Shown here piece after piece: positions 12,905 to 26,024 of a DNA stretch of 64,000 bases. The stretch is from Cucumis sativus. Its lineage: Eukaryota > Streptophyta > Magnoliopsida > Cucurbitales > Cucurbitaceae. Position numbers and translations under genes: made by a program. The first letter of the stretch is position 1; every line of letters begins with the position of its first letter. The stretch covers positions 19,974,607 to 20,038,606 of the forward strand of contig NC_026656.2 of NCBI RefSeq assembly GCF_000004075.3. The letters run 5' to 3'. The notes under the pieces were generated by a model. The model had not been told where the DNA came from. It saw only the letters and a list, made by a program, of their open reading frames with translations, and did no database searches.

Positions 12905-15900
12905 ATGGCCGCCGCCGTGCCGGAAAATCTGTCTCGCGAGCAATACGTGTACCTAGCGAAGCTTGCTGAGCAGGCGGAAAGATATGAGGAGATGGTTCAG
13001 TTCATGCAGAAACTTGTTCTTGGTTCAACACCCGGCTCAGAGCTATCTGTTGAGGAGCGAAATCTTCTCTCTGTGGCTTACAAGAACGTGATTGGGTCAC
13101 TTCGAGCTGCTTGGCGGATTGTTTCTTCCATCGAGCAAAAGGAGGAGAGTCGTAAGAATGAAGAGCATGTTGTGCTTGTTAAAGATTATAGATCAAAGGT
13201 TGAGTCTGAGCTTTCCGATGTCTGCGCGAGTATTTTGCAGCTTTTGGACTCGAATCTTATTCCATCTGCCTCTGCTAGTGAGTCTAAGGTCTTCTACTTG
13301 AAGATGAAAGGGGATTACCATAGGTATTTGGCGGAGTTTAAGGTTGGAGATGAGAGGAAAGCTGCTGCTGAGGATACTATGCTGGCTTATAGGGCTGCTC
13401 AGGTATTTGTGGCTCGCCTTTTCTTTTTACTTTTTTTTGGTATTAGTGAGATATTTTTGAATTGGTGCTGCCTTTATGGACATGTGAGGTTGAACATTTA
13501 ACTAGTGAATTGACTTCGAATACTGATTTAGTATCGCTACGGAACATCCCTACTTATCTGATCCATCTTTTACTGTTGTTGTGTTTCCGTGTTCTATGTT
13601 ACATACTTCTTTCCTTGTAGAAATGAAATCTTGATTTAGCCTATTCCGATGGGTTTCAAATTGAAGGCGATTTTTCTTTATTACTCTGTTTTTCGTTGTT
13701 TTTCTCGTGGGATCTCCAGTCTCCAACAGACCATTTCCATGCCAAACTCTTTTAACGGTTTATTTTAATAAATTGAATGAAAAGATATTAGGATCTTTCA
13801 TTTCTGTAATATAGGTGCTTGAGATTGGACTATTCTGAATGCTGATTTTCCACTTGTTGGATTTTATGCTATGAAGGACGTCGCAGTTGCGGATCTTGCT
13901 CCCACTCATCCGATAAGGCTGGGGCTGGCACTCAATTTCTCTGTGTTTTACTTCGAGATTCTGAATCAGTCCGATAAAGCATGTAGCATGGCCAAGGAGG
14001 TAAGTTTGATCCTTCATGTGGCATTTCTATTGTATATCATTTCTCTTTGTTTTTGTCACCGAGAAGAAATGAGTTGATTCCAGCACACTTTTGCTTTTCT
14101 CACTGGGGCCTCCTTTTGTAGATCTTTGTCATATTGTATATTTTTTTTCTGGCTTATCAAACTGTTTGTGAGAAATTGTGTCAGGTAGTACTATTACTGG
14201 TGCGACTTGGTCAAACTGCTGTCTTTACGTTAATTTTTTTATGTGTTGGCACTTGGCAAAAGGGACCTTCGTCCTTAAACTTGACTTCTTTGTTTATCGC
14301 TTGTCTAGGATCACTAATTTGCAGGCATGAACACTACTGTACATGTGAAACAGTTTTACGTGGATCTTACAATTGTAGGCTTGCATATGCAGATTTGGAC
14401 ACGTTTGCTTAATTTGCATCTTCTTTGACCAATGGTTCAGATAGTTCACAGTTAACACTGTTGCATTGTTTCTTTGTGTCATTCTTTTGCTCTTTAGTTT
14501 CAGCTTTCAGGAATTGCCGTAATGTCATACATGCTATTGTTTCTTTGCTTAAACCACTGTGCATCATGCTTAATATTGAAGTATTGTCATTTAGTGTGGA
14601 ATATGTCTACAGAAGTTGATTGGATCTGTGACTGAATGTGAATCATTGATCCATCTCCCTTTGCAAGAATTCAATCATAGATTGAAACTACTGGCTGACT
14701 TTGGTATTAACTAACCTTACTGCACTGTGTTTGGAAAAAAACATTATTCAATGGGGCTATTTCATAATAACCCGTTGGATTAGATTTAAAAAAAAATGGC
14801 GCTAGTAATTGCTCTTATGGTTCACCTCTTTATTCGATTGAATTTTTAGTAGATATCTATTGCTCTCTCTCTCTCTCTCTTTCACATAAATATATATATA
14901 TATTAAAGAAACAGTGAAGGAATCTATTCCAAAAAGAACAAAAAACTGCCTGAGGGCCCTCTTTTCAAATATTTCATTTCAACCAGAAGGGTTTGTAACA
15001 TGACTTGTCTCCGCAGATTTCTAACCCAAATTAATATGTAGTCTTGAGAAGAGGGTATATATCATTGGACTGATTTGGATTGATGTTAGCCATATATTCT
15101 AAAAAAATTTGCATGCCCTCTAATTATTTCTAGATTCAAATGAAGTATTATCTTCTGTACATCTTACAGTGAATAACTATCAATTACATCGTGATGGTCC
15201 CATTAAATAATTTGTATGTTGATTGACTCTTTGATTCTTTTAATCCAATTGCCCATGTTAACATTTTCACGAGTCTTTTGGTTCATTTCCATATCCCCTT
15301 TTGCTGAAAAAATGCATGGAACTGCACTGTTGTAAAGTTAGCGACTTGCACTTACAAGAAGTATGCTTTCCCCATCTTTCTTTCGTGTGTTACTCATCAT
15401 TCCATACTCCTCTGATCAGGCATTTGAGGAAGCCATTGCTGAGCTGGACACTCTGGGTGAAGAATCATACAAGGACAGTACCCTCATCATGCAACTATTG
15501 AGGGACAACCTCACTCTCTGGACTTCAGATGCGCAGGTCAGTGAACACCATCCACCCTGAAAAAAAAAAGAGGAACATACCCTTTTGGTTCCTTGGTATA
15601 ATATAAGTTTGGGTCGTTGGTTTCAAAACGATTTTGAGTTTAGTTTCCATTTAGTCCATAATTTCAACCTTTACACTTTTTACCAAGTTTTCACTAAAAC
15701 TCACTTTTGATGTCCAACACATTAGCTTTTAGTTAATTTTTAAAAATTATTATAATTTGAGCATCTTAACTAATTTTAGCGGTGATAAAAAATTAATGAG
15801 TACTAATTTAATTATTTTAAATGAGTGTTTAGTAAAAAAAACAAAGGAAAAAATGTAAATTTTGAAATTTAGAGACTAAATGAAAACAACTCCAAACTTG

Positions 15901-16073
15901 AAGTTTTAAAACCAAATACAATTAACATTTTGGAATCTACCGACAAAATAGAAACATTCTCAAAAGAAACCCTCAGAATGAACAAACTGCAGCCTCTAAT
16001 CCCTTGTCTTAGGAGGGCATTAACACAAGTGAATTATGTTGAATTGTTGCAGGACCAGTTAGATGAGTCATAG
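12905..16073 (+). CDS. 14-3-3 protein, 252 residues
   Basis: Dimeric adaptor that binds phosphoserine or phosphothreonine sites in client proteins, mainly in cytosol and nucleus. Exons: 12905-13402, 13877-13999, 15420-15536 and 16053-16073, GT-AG, phase 0 throughout. Signature 1, [14 protein letters not shown], is in exon 1. Signature 2, [20 protein letters not shown], is in exon 3. The phosphopeptide-binding Lys (YKNVIG), Arg (GSLRAAWRI) and the later DYHRYLAEF segment are present. The N-terminus [20 protein letters not shown] resembles the tomato 14-3-3 protein 10 type, as I remember it. The last exon codes only DQLDES, so the variable tail is very short. An in-frame upstream ATG at 12800 would add 35 residues; ATG 12905 starts the usual family N-terminus and is preferred. 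AKE replaces the usual AKQ at the exon 2/3 joint. Confidence 0.96.
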
Positions 16074-16910
16074 AAGGGCATCATAAGCTCGACCTGTCCT
16101 GTGCTTGTGAATGGTGGGGGGAGGAGGTGGGCTTCAAATGTCATTTACTTTATGCTATGTTTTAAAATGTGTGAATCTGGAAAAATTAAACGCATGCATT
16201 AGTCTGTGAATGATGCCGTCTTGTACTCAGACTAACAACTTGATCTTGAATTCTGAAGTTAAAAAAAAAATATATATTGGTGGGTTTTTTCTTCTTCTTT
16301 CTTTTCTTGACCGAGGGTGGACTTTCTTTTTTTTACTCTAAAAAAGAATCAGAATGAAGAACACTTTTTAGCTTCATATTTGCTTGATCTCAAGTTCTGA
16401 TATCATATCCCCCACACTCTATACTCAGTTTTATTGGTTGAACACAACCAATGGGAATATGGCATTTTAAAGAGTGGCCCTCCATTAAGGTGCTTTTATG
16501 GAGGACTAGAAGAATGGTGGACAGTTTGTCTAAATGATTAGGAACTGTTATTGGTGTAACTTTTTTTGTTTTTTCAAATGGGATTTGGGGTCAGAGCCAC
16601 ATGTATAGTAATGTTGGTGGATTCTGTTTAATTGAGACTGATAAATTGGCTTTTTGTGTCAGGTTGGCCAGTTTCTGGCTTTTTGCTTTAGGCGGGTTTG
16701 GTTTTTATATTATTATGTCCATTTTCAAATGTGAAAACCTATTTTATATATATATCTATAGGGTCAAATTTTTAAACCTTAACTTTGAATTTTCTGCTAC
16801 TAAAAATCCTAGACTATAACAGTAGTTGGGTTTGATGCTTTAGATGTCATCAATCTCTTCAACGAGGTGGATTCGGTTTCGGTTGGAAAGGTTATATAAC
16901 CTTGATGTGC

Positions 16911-16992
16911 ATTTTATCATATTGCTTGAGATGAAAACAAATGGGATGTTTATTTTATCATATTGCTTGAGATGAAAACAAATGGGATGTTT
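16911..16992. repeat. Exact 41-bp tandem duplication
   Basis: Copies 16911-16951 and 16952-16992 are identical by eye, beginning ATTTTATCATATTGCTTGAG. Identity suggests a recent duplication. Confidence 0.9.
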
Positions 16993-17192
16993 GAGGCAAG
17001 GGTTCCATCAGATTATAATCAATAGCACACTTTGCTAAAGTAAATATTGTTTAAAAATCTTCGAATAACTAGTAAATCTTATTTTAAAATTTTCAATTTT
17101 AGCTACGATAAATACTATTAAAAAAATTCAATTTGTTACCGTATTTATTTTTTTGTTAAAGCAAGTTTATAATTCACACCTCAAACATATAC

Positions 17193-17328
17193 TATCTTAA
17201 TCACTTAATTATAATCGCTTTTAATTACTAAGATAATTAGTGAAAATAAAATAATTAGAATATCTTAATCACTTAATTATAATCGCTTCTAATTACTAAG
17301 ATAATTAGTGAAAATAAAATAATTAGAA
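17193..17328. repeat. 68-bp tandem duplication, one mismatch
   Basis: Copies 17193-17260 and 17261-17328 begin TATCTTAATCACTTAATTAT and differ by a single T/C. They lie within a probable MITE relic. Confidence 0.9.
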
Positions 17329-18140
17329 TTATAATAACTGATTTGTTATAATAATTTGCTGTTCTCAAACACTCCAAAAACTTTTTTAAAATATGTTTTT
17401 ATAGATACGTTTTTATGGCTTTAAATCATTAATATTAAACTTGTGAATATATCCATTCAAGTTTTAATTATTTAATTATTATTACTTTTGTTTGATTTCA
17501 TTTAAATTCACCTCTAAAAAAAACTCATCATTTTGAGACTTAATAGAAAACAGAAGTATTCATATGAATGTTCGAAATTAACTTAACAATGAAAGTCCAA
17601 TCTTCTTTAGTATAAATTGGGGGTGAGAGTTGTGAAAGTTCGATTTGGAGATACGAATCCATAGCTTCTTGATCTTCAGGGACAGGTTTTAGTTGATTAG
17701 CCCTTATTGGCTGAGAGTTCAATTTGATTGATTTTTCTTAACCTTAAAAAAAACATTGAATTTAAGATGACTTTCTTTCTCCACATTTTTAAATAATAAA
17801 AATTGTTTATATTCATTATCTTAACTGAAAAACTGACCTTGAAAGTAGAAAAATGGAAAATCCAGCTTAAATCAATGGAGGAACTCTCCATTGAAAGCAA
17901 TGCAAAATGCAGATTAACAAAGAACAGTTGGCTTCAATCAAATCTGATGTATACTACAAAACTACTCAAGTTGAGCATTTTATCTTACAAAATTGATTTG
18001 GATTCCACCCATTACCCCAGAGATGATAAACATAATTTGGCTCTAAGATCATAAAAAATCCCACACCTACGAAGATTTCACGATGAGATCCAAGGCCATT
18101 AAACAACAAGTGAAGCAAAAAATAAAAAATAAAAAAAACA

Positions 18141-19967
18141 TTAAAAGGTATTTTTGACAACCACTTGCTCTGCAGAACTCTTCTTCACAACTCCTCTAGA
18201 GCATAATTCATTAAGCAATTCCAATGCCTCCTTGGCTAAACCTTCATAAGCCAATCCTTCAATAAGAATCATGTATGAAGTCTCGGTCGGTTTACATCCT
18301 CTGGCAACCATGTACGCCAAGAAATCGATGGCTCGTACAGTTTGTCGAGCCTTACAGAGTCCTAACATGATAGAGTTATATGTGATAGCATTTGGTTTCA
18401 CACCCATTTCTTCTAAATCGTGAAAAAAAGCAATTGCTTCATCAACTTTTCCTTCTCTGCTCAGCCCACCAACAAGCGTGGAGTATGTAATTATATCGGG
18501 TTTGAGTCCTTTTCCCTTCATCTCATCTAGAAGTTTTATGGCATCGTCTGTTTTACCTACCTTTGACAACCCATCAATGACTGTATTGTATGTAATCAAA
18601 ACAGGAGAGCAGCCTTTGCTACCAAGTTGATTCAGTATCTCAACCGCGACGTCTACCTTCCCATCTTTACACAATGCTGTCAATAGAGTATTGTACGTCA
18701 CAATATCTGGATAACAACCTCTAGAAACCATGATATCCAAATACTCAATCGCTCGTTCCATCTTCTTATCTTTGCATAATGCATGGAGCAAAGGGTTGTA
18801 ACTCAAGGAATTTGGAGTACATCCATGCTGAGGCATCTTCTCCAAAACATCGATTGCTCGACCAATTAACCCCTTTCGACATAAGAAATTAATCAGGATA
18901 TTGAAAGTAACAACACTAGGTGAACAACCCTTCCGAATCATCTCGGCCAAGAACTTCTCGGCATCCATCCACCTTCCTGTACTACACATGCTACGCAGAA
19001 TAATGTTATGAGTGATTACATTAGGTTGGCAACCATAAGAAGGCATGTGATTCAAGAACCTAATAGCTTCATCTAACCTTCCTTCCTTACAAATCCCATT
19101 AATAAGAACATTATAAGTAACAACATCAGGTTTACATCCTTTGTCCCTCATTTCATCCAACAATTTCATTGCCTGTCCAACTCCACTCTCTTTACAAGTT
19201 GCTTCAATCAAAATAGTATAGGTTATTACATCAGGATAACACTCTCTCTGCATCTGTCGATCCAGAACTTCCATTGCTTCCTTCAACTTACCACTGTCAC
19301 AGAGTGTACGCAAGATTGTATTGTATGTGACAACATCAGGAGAAACACTCATTCGATCTAAAAGTTGTAAAGCACTGCCAATTTCACCCGTTTTACAGTA
19401 ACCACTGATAAGAACATTGTAAGTTATCACATCAGGAACAGCACCAGAATCTTCTAAAATTTCCATTACACGAGTTGCCTTCCAAGTTTTTCCAGTTTTG
19501 CACAAACCACGAATCAAACTAGTACAAGCTATTATATCAGGAATATCACCACGACAAACCATATCTTCTAGAAATTTAAACCCTTCTTCCAATTCCCCAT
19601 TTCTTACCAATCGACGAAGATGATTGTTGTTCTCGACTTCCTCGGAACTCTGCGAATGATTCGAATATGAAGATGATGAAGAACTGGAACCATTCAAATG
19701 GGTATGAAGATTTTTCTCCCCATGTGACAATCTACCATTGGAACTAAAAGTATCCACCCTCGGAACCGCACGGACAAGTTGTTCTTCAGAACCATAAGAA
19801 GGAATAACAAAAAACCGACCTTTTTCTCCCGCATGAAGCCTTAAAGAATTAGTCTCCGACGAAACCCTTCCTTTGGCCATAACTCTACGGTCGCGGTTTT
19901 TGGCGGTGTGACGGTGAAACAAACAGAACCCATCTGTGTAATGCTTTGCAGGCAAGGTTAAATCCAT
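18141..19967 (-). CDS. P-class pentatricopeptide repeat protein (At1g09900-like), 608 residues
   Basis: Intronless, as is usual for PPR genes. From about residue 110 to 590 it is a run of about 13 degenerate 35-residue repeats of the form PDVVTYNVLINGICKEGRLD..A...L..M..KGC; no E, E+ or DYW extension follows, so it is P-class. Such proteins bind RNA, mostly in chloroplasts or mitochondria, for processing, stability or translation. The wording of many repeats (NVITHNIILRSMCSTGRWMD, SPSVVTFNILINFLCRKGL) and the ending LLNELCSRGVVKKSSAEQV match Arabidopsis At1g09900 as I remember it, so this is its likely ortholog. The N-terminal 100 residues are basic and Ser-rich with no clear transit peptide. 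One repeat carries an extra Gln (LDRQMQREC where LDRM is usual). Start ATG 19965-19967 agrees with the family N-terminus (MDL). Confidence 0.94.
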   Translation of the reverse strand: MDLTLPAKHYTDGFCLFHRHTAKNRDRRVMAKGRVSSETNSLRLHAGEKGRFFVIPSYGSEEQLVRAVPRVDTFSSNGRLSHGEKNLHTHLNGSSSSSSSYSNHSQSSEEVENNNHLRRLVRNGELEEGFKFLEDMVCRGDIPDIIACTSLIRGLCKTGKTWKATRVMEILEDSGAVPDVITYNVLISGYCKTGEIGSALQLLDRMSVSPDVVTYNTILRTLCDSGKLKEAMEVLDRQMQRECYPDVITYTILIEATCKESGVGQAMKLLDEMRDKGCKPDVVTYNVLINGICKEGRLDEAIRFLNHMPSYGCQPNVITHNIILRSMCSTGRWMDAEKFLAEMIRKGCSPSVVTFNILINFLCRKGLIGRAIDVLEKMPQHGCTPNSLSYNPLLHALCKDKKMERAIEYLDIMVSRGCYPDIVTYNTLLTALCKDGKVDVAVEILNQLGSKGCSPVLITYNTVIDGLSKVGKTDDAIKLLDEMKGKGLKPDIITYSTLVGGLSREGKVDEAIAFFHDLEEMGVKPNAITYNSIMLGLCKARQTVRAIDFLAYMVARGCKPTETSYMILIEGLAYEGLAKEALELLNELCSRGVVKKSSAEQVVVKNTF

Positions 19968-22024
19968 TCTCCACCTTCAACTGGAAGGAGACAAAAGGGT
20001 TTGATGTTTAGAACACCATTTTAGTCCAATGTCAATAAATTAAAGAAATGGATGTCAATGGGGTCTTAGTATTTCAGTCTATGGAAGGGGAGAGATCGAG
20101 GAATTTGCAAAAGACGAGAGATTGAGAGAGCGGGAAGCTTACAGAGTGTAAAAATGGAGGCGGCGTTTTTGCTTATCCAGTTTCTGAGACGGTCATCGTC
20201 TTTGTCTAAGAAAAAAGACGCTGGTGGACTGCAGAGGCGAGTCACTCGAGGCAAAGCTAGCCCAATCAATTTTAGTGGGCTTTTCTACTAATGATCCTTT
20301 ATTGGATTTTTATCGTTCTTTTTCTCGAGTCCATTCGGTAAAATAAGTTTTAAAAATGAGGGTCAGAACCAAAACTCAATATAGATTTGATACATTTCAT
20401 ACACTTTCCTACATTAAAATATATTGTATTCACAAAAAGAAAAAATATTTAACACACTTTAAATAGCATATTCTTAGTTTGTCACCGACTGCAATTTCAT
20501 ATTTTATCGATTATTGAGCAAACAAAAGTCAAGCTAGACCTATTTGATTATATAGAGAAGGGATTCGAACTAAATTAATGAATCAATCAAATGTAATTCA
20601 AAATGCTTAGCTCAACTTACCTAATATATTTGTAGAGTGTTTGATCTCTAGACTTAACTCATATCTATATTATTTGGAACTTATATTGTAATAATATGTA
20701 CTTCTAACGGTTAAAATATGTAATTAACTTGTTATCATAATTTTAGTTCAATGATAATTAAAATAGTTTTTTATTTTAGAGATGAAAGTAGTGTTCGATA
20801 ATTATGCTAAAAAATTAAACATAAGATCAACTAATCTACAAAATTGAAAATTTGAAAACAGACATTAGATGAATCAATATTTTGCAATATTGCAACCCAA
20901 ATAAAGTATTAAGAGGAAAAAGAAGCACTTGAGTCATAATGGGATTATTAAAGATGAAGTGACGAGAGAATTCATATAAGATGTATAGTGTAAGCTTTGA
21001 TTTCTCTCGTCATTTTGGCGTTATCAACAAGGCTCTCCTAAGTCTTAATTCTCGTGCCATATTTTTAAAGGAAAAGCACTTTTACCAAATTTGGAACAAT
21101 TTTATTTTCTAAACTACCAATAATAAATCAACCATTTTTTGTTTTTCTTTTAACTCTTTTCAATATTTATTACAACATTCTTGCTAGAAGTTGATTTAAT
21201 TAGAAATTAAGTCAAATAACCAAAATATTTATAAAAAATCAAGTCACATCAAATTTCATTTTTTCATATTATGAATATGACAAAATTAATGAAATCAGAT
21301 GATAATAATTATCAAAGAGATATCAGACGATAATCATAGAACTATATGATGGTCTCAAATTTCAATTTTTGCAAATTTAGAAAATGTTGTGAAATATGTT
21401 ATATTATCATATACTTTTTTTTTTCATGTTTTTACAAAACTCCCGTCTATAAATTTTAATAGGTAAGAGTTTAGACTCTGTCTTTTAAAATCTATAGCAA
21501 TTTAGTTTTTATAAAAGAAGTATAACCATTTATAATAATTTGAGTTTAATTTTAATATATAAAAATTAACAAAATATTTACACTAAAAATAAAATCTTAA
21601 TAGATTAAATTAACTGTGACTAAAATGTTATAAGATAAAAATTATAGATTAAATTGTTATAAAATTGAAATCTATACAACATTGAAACAAATCCCAAATT
21701 ATTGAAGTAAAATTTGGAGGGTAAATATAACTTTGTGATAAAGTTTGTTTTATGCATTATAATTTCTACTATAAACACGAGATATTAGATTCCCTCAACT
21801 TAGACATAGAAAAAAATTTAATACATAAAAGAAAAAAGAAATATAAAAGAGAGGAGAAAATGGAAGGCACCAACAAAGCGGTTTAGGCCTCCGTCACCAA
21901 CCTACTACTAACCCCACTCCGCACTGCTGAAAACGGAAGAGCACCAAATCAAAAGGGAAGTCCGTCGGATCTTTTACGCATTTCCATATCGGAGTATCCT
22001 CCCCTCCATCACCCACCGTAATCA
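19968..22024. other. Divergent promoter region between the P-class PPR and SHMT genes
   Basis: About 19968-20260 is GC-richer and is likely the PPR leader on the minus strand; a short ORF there (20066-20269) is probably untranslated. About 21880-22024 is the SHMT leader. The middle is AT-rich, with no gene or repeat I can name. Confidence 0.7.
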
Positions 22025-25000
22025 ATGGCTATGGCTCTTCGAAGAATTGCCGTCGGCGTTACGAACCCCATTCTTCCTCTTCTCAATGCCCGCTTCCTCC
22101 ATCGCATGGTTCTTTTTTATCTCCCCGTCATTCTTAACTCATAATACATTTTTCATTTCTTCTCTGATTCCGGATTCTTCTTCTTCTTTTTCGTATTTGA
22201 AATTATTTTCTATGGCTGCCTGCAGTCTTCTCTGTCCGGGGCAGCTGCGGAGGAAAGGGAGAAGGCTCGAGCTACTGTGAGCGTTTCATTTACTCTATTA
22301 TTTTCTAATTCTTAATTTTACATTTCCCTGATTCAAGAATTGCTTCTGGTACTTCTAACGTAAACGAGGACAAAATAATGCATGTGGATCATGAGGTTTA
22401 CGAGATCTGCATGATGTGTCGATTTTCCTTGTGTCGATGTTGATGTCTGGAGGAAATTTTGATTTCAGTGGATTCAGCAGCTGAACGCTCCTCTCGAGGT
22501 CATTGATCCGGAAATTGCAGATATTATTGAACTCGAGAAAGCTCGCCAATGGAAGGTAGATTTGGACTTTCGAAATTCATGTGTTGATATCCATCTAATT
22601 GAATTGAGCTTCGAGATTAACGTCAAAATCCTGTACAATTTGTTTTTGTAATGCGAAGGGCTTTGAACTTATACCTTCTGAGAATTTCACTTCATCATCA
22701 GTGATGGAAGCAGTTGGTTCAGTTATGACCAACAAATACAGCGAAGGATATCCAGGAGCCAGATACTATGGAGGAAATGAGTATGTGGATCCATCTAAAT
22801 TCCAAAGTTATTATTATTATTATTATTATTATTGCATGAATTATAGGATTTTGGAAAATTAGAATCAAGGATGACTTTCTTTCGTAATATTCCCCATGCA
22901 ACGGCTACTCTTCTGGTAAGGTAGATGGATTAAGTTTTCGAAATCAGTAACTTGCCGCGACGGCACTGGTCCTTTCTGCTCGTAATTCTTATTATATTTA
23001 TTTCCCCCGTTTTTTCTTTTTTCTTCCCCTTTTCACACTGGATACCTAATGTACAAATGCAAATGGGATTTAGGTATATTGACATGGCCGAATCCTTGTG
23101 CCAGAAACGCGCACTAGAAGCTTTCCGTTTGGACCCTGCAAAATGGGGAGGTACGAGAATTTTTGTGTTATAATAATCTTTTGTTAAGCCGAGAGCGGGT
23201 GAGGGATTGAACCTAATCCGAAGGATGATTAACTAAGTTATGCTCGAATTGACTTAATTGTAGATATTGAATTAATTTCAAACAATAAAATTTGTTTCAG
23301 ACTCTGTCTATTGATATATAAAGTGATTTACTGTGTCTTTTACCGAGTTTCTTGTGAATTCAGCTGGACGTTTGCAAACATTTTCAGAATTTTCTGATTC
23401 AGTAATTGTATTTATCATCTTATCAACGAACTTCTCTCAAAGTGGTATCTTTGTTTAAATTCGGCATGCTATTTTTTTTGTAGTTAATGTGCAGTCTCTC
23501 TCTGGATCACCGGCTAACTTTCAGGCATATACTGCATTATTAAAACCTCATGAGAGGATTATGGCTCTTGATTTACCACATGGTGGACACCTTTCGCATG
23601 GTTATCAGGTGTTTAATTTTCAAATTTAGTACTTGGTTTTCACATGGCTGCTTTTGTTGATTTGATAATGAGAACATTATATGATGATTGTTGTTTAATT
23701 TGGTACTTGCCTATGTATATTCTTTAAACGTTTGCAGACTGATACAAAGAAGATTTCTGCTGTTTCAATATTCTTCGAGACAATGCCATATAGGTTGGAT
23801 GAGAGCACTGGTTACATTGACTATGACCAGGTTTGAAAATTCTTGTGTGTTTGAAACTGTATAAGGATACCCTATCGATTTTTCTTGAAACTGCATTTCC
23901 AAATATACATACTTATATGGAGGGAAATTCTGACAGTTGGAGAGAAGTGCTTCATTGTTCCGACCAAAACTCATTGTTGCTGGTGCAAGTGCCTATGCCC
24001 GTCTCTATGACTATGCACGAATTCGCAAGGTTTCTTCCTTTGCTTGGCTATACAAATTATAAAATAGCTCTCTTCAGGGTTGTACACTACATTGATTTGG
24101 TTGTGATTATTCCGACAGGTTTGTGACAAACAGAAGGCAGTCATGTTGGCTGACATGGCACACATAAGTGGTTTAGTTGCCGCAGGCGTTATTCCATCTC
24201 CTTTTGAATATGCTGATATAGTGACAACAACCACTCATAAATCCTTGCGTGGACCACGGGGGGCAATGATTTTCTTCCGAAAGGGCGTTAAAGAGATCAA
24301 CAAAAAAGGACAGGAAGTAAGTGATATCTTTAAAATGTAAGAAAGATTACAAACTGAGGAAGGGCTTCTATGACGACACCTAGAAGTAAATATATGTTTC
24401 AAGAAGCAAATTCTTAGTTGTCTAATATTTTCTTTTGCAATTTGCAGGTGCTCTATGACTATGAAGACAAAATCAACCAGGCTGTCTTTCCTGGTCTTCA
24501 AGGTGGCCCACACAACCATACCATAGCTGGTCTGGCAGTTGCATTAAAGCAGGTTGTTTATTTAGCCTCTATTTCTTAATCATTTGAATTTTTGTTTTTG
24601 TTTTTTTGAGCTTATAAACGCTACTTCCACCTAAGAGGGCTTTTTGTTATGTTATCTTTGTTTCTCTCATTTTTCGTCTTTCTCAGTAACAAAAAAAAAA
24701 AATTGGATCATCTCAATGAAGTTAATTCAGATTACTAGATTTCGCTATTTGGAGGTTCACCTTTTTTTTATACGCATTATTTTTCTTCTTTACCATATTG
24801 CAATAGGCCACAACTCCGGAATACAAAGCCTACCAAGAGCAGGTTCTCAGCAATTGTTCAAAATTTGCTCAGGTATGCAGAGGAAAATTTATGACTTCTT
24901 TGGCAAATCAACAATATAATACTCTTCAATTGCATGGTTTTCTCATTGTTTGGTATTATTAATTCCTGAAGTTTCTTCCTTGCATAATCAGTATAGTTAT

Positions 25001-26024
25001 TCTGTCAAATCAATTGTTTATGCAGAGTTTGATTGAGAAGGGGTATGAACTTGTATCTGGTGGAACAGACAACCATTTGGTCCTTGTGAATTTGAAAAAT
25101 AAGGTAAAGGGTGACATCTTCCACCATGAATATTAGACTTCTCATCCAGGTGTTACCGTTTCTTCTTTCTTCAGGTGTTTGTGTATAGTGGACTCCGAGA
25201 TTACAAATACAAAGAGTTTAAATAACATTATAAGTCATCCCGAGTTAATTTGGCTTGATTTAGACAAGTATTTGGAAATGACTTGCAACATTGGAGCACG
25301 GTCTCTTATCCAAAACAAAAAACAAAACATTGGGGCACGATTTTTCTCATTATTCTATTTATTTATTCTTATTCTTCTTATTAATTTTTTGGGTTGGGGT
25401 ATTTGGCAGGGTATTGATGGTTCAAGAGTCGAGAAGGTTTTGGAATCAGTTCATATTGCGGCAAATAAGAACACAGTTCCAGGAGACGTGTCTGCCATGG
25501 TTCCTGGTGGCATTCGTATGGGTATGACGTTCTACCGTTCTGTCTATGGGTCTCCAATTACTAGTCTAAGTTTCTAAATTTATTTACATTTTTTCTTCTG
25601 GACTTACTTCTGTATATAGGGACCCCTGCTCTGACTTCGAGAGGTTTCCTCGAAGCAGATTTTGTGAAAGTTGCTGAATTATTTGATGAAACTGTGAAGT
25701 TAGCCTTGAAGATTAAGGCTGGTAGCGAAGGTTGTCAAAAACATAACATTTATTTGCATTAAAATATACCGATCGTGATCTATCTCTCACCCCCTCGAGT
25801 TTGCCATTTTTTGGACTACTGTCTCTTAGAATCCTTTGATATACTCCTCCCTGATTTCAAGTATTGTAAACACAGGTACTAAGTTGAAGGATTTCGTAGC
25901 AACCATGCAATCAAATAAAGATTTCCAATCTGAAATCTCAAAGCTCCGACATCAGGTTGAGGAGTATGCCAAGCAATTTCCAACAATAGGATTTGAGAAA
26001 GAAACAATGAGATACAGAGACTGA
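22025..26024 (+). CDS. SHM: Serine hydroxymethyltransferase, mitochondrial, 516 residues, 15 exons
   Basis: PLP enzyme converting serine and tetrahydrofolate to glycine and 5,10-methylene-THF; in leaf mitochondria it works with glycine decarboxylase in photorespiration. Exons: 22025-22108, 22226-22276, 22469-22555, 22659-22780, 23074-23150, 23484-23608, 23738-23830, 23937-24029, 24119-24316, 24448-24552, 24807-24872, 25026-25103, 25410-25521, 25620-25730 and 25876-26024, all GT-AG. Total length is close to the 517 residues I recall for Arabidopsis SHM1. Residues 1-28 ([20 protein letters not shown]) form a mitochondrial presequence, basic and without acids. The PLP site is [15 protein letters not shown] with the Schiff-base Lys at about 285. 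[33 protein letters not shown] and [16 protein letters not shown] are also seen. The order and borders leave no missing segment. The presequence argues against a cytosolic or plastid isoform. Confidence 0.97.
22808..22833 (+). repeat. TTA microsatellite in SHMT intron 4
   Basis: About eight to nine tandem TTA units shortly after the exon 4 donor. Confidence 0.85.

Larger units (their letters stand above)
16074..18140. other. Intergenic between convergent 14-3-3 and PPR genes
   Basis: The first several hundred bases are 14-3-3 3' UTR. No gene is supportable in the rest. Two tandem duplications (listed separately) occur. The segment 17165-17385, with CACCTCAAACATA at one side and TTCTCAAACACTCC at the other, resembles a decayed MITE. 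Confidence 0.7.

Noticed and set aside
20066..20269. 67-residue ORF upstream of the P-class PPR gene
   Set aside because: Lies in the probable 5' leader; it ends before the main start and matches nothing I know. It could at most be an upstream ORF.
20521..20660. tRNA-like GGATTCGAACT segment
   Set aside because: Resembles a T-arm only; no matching acceptor stem or anticodon arm is found around it.
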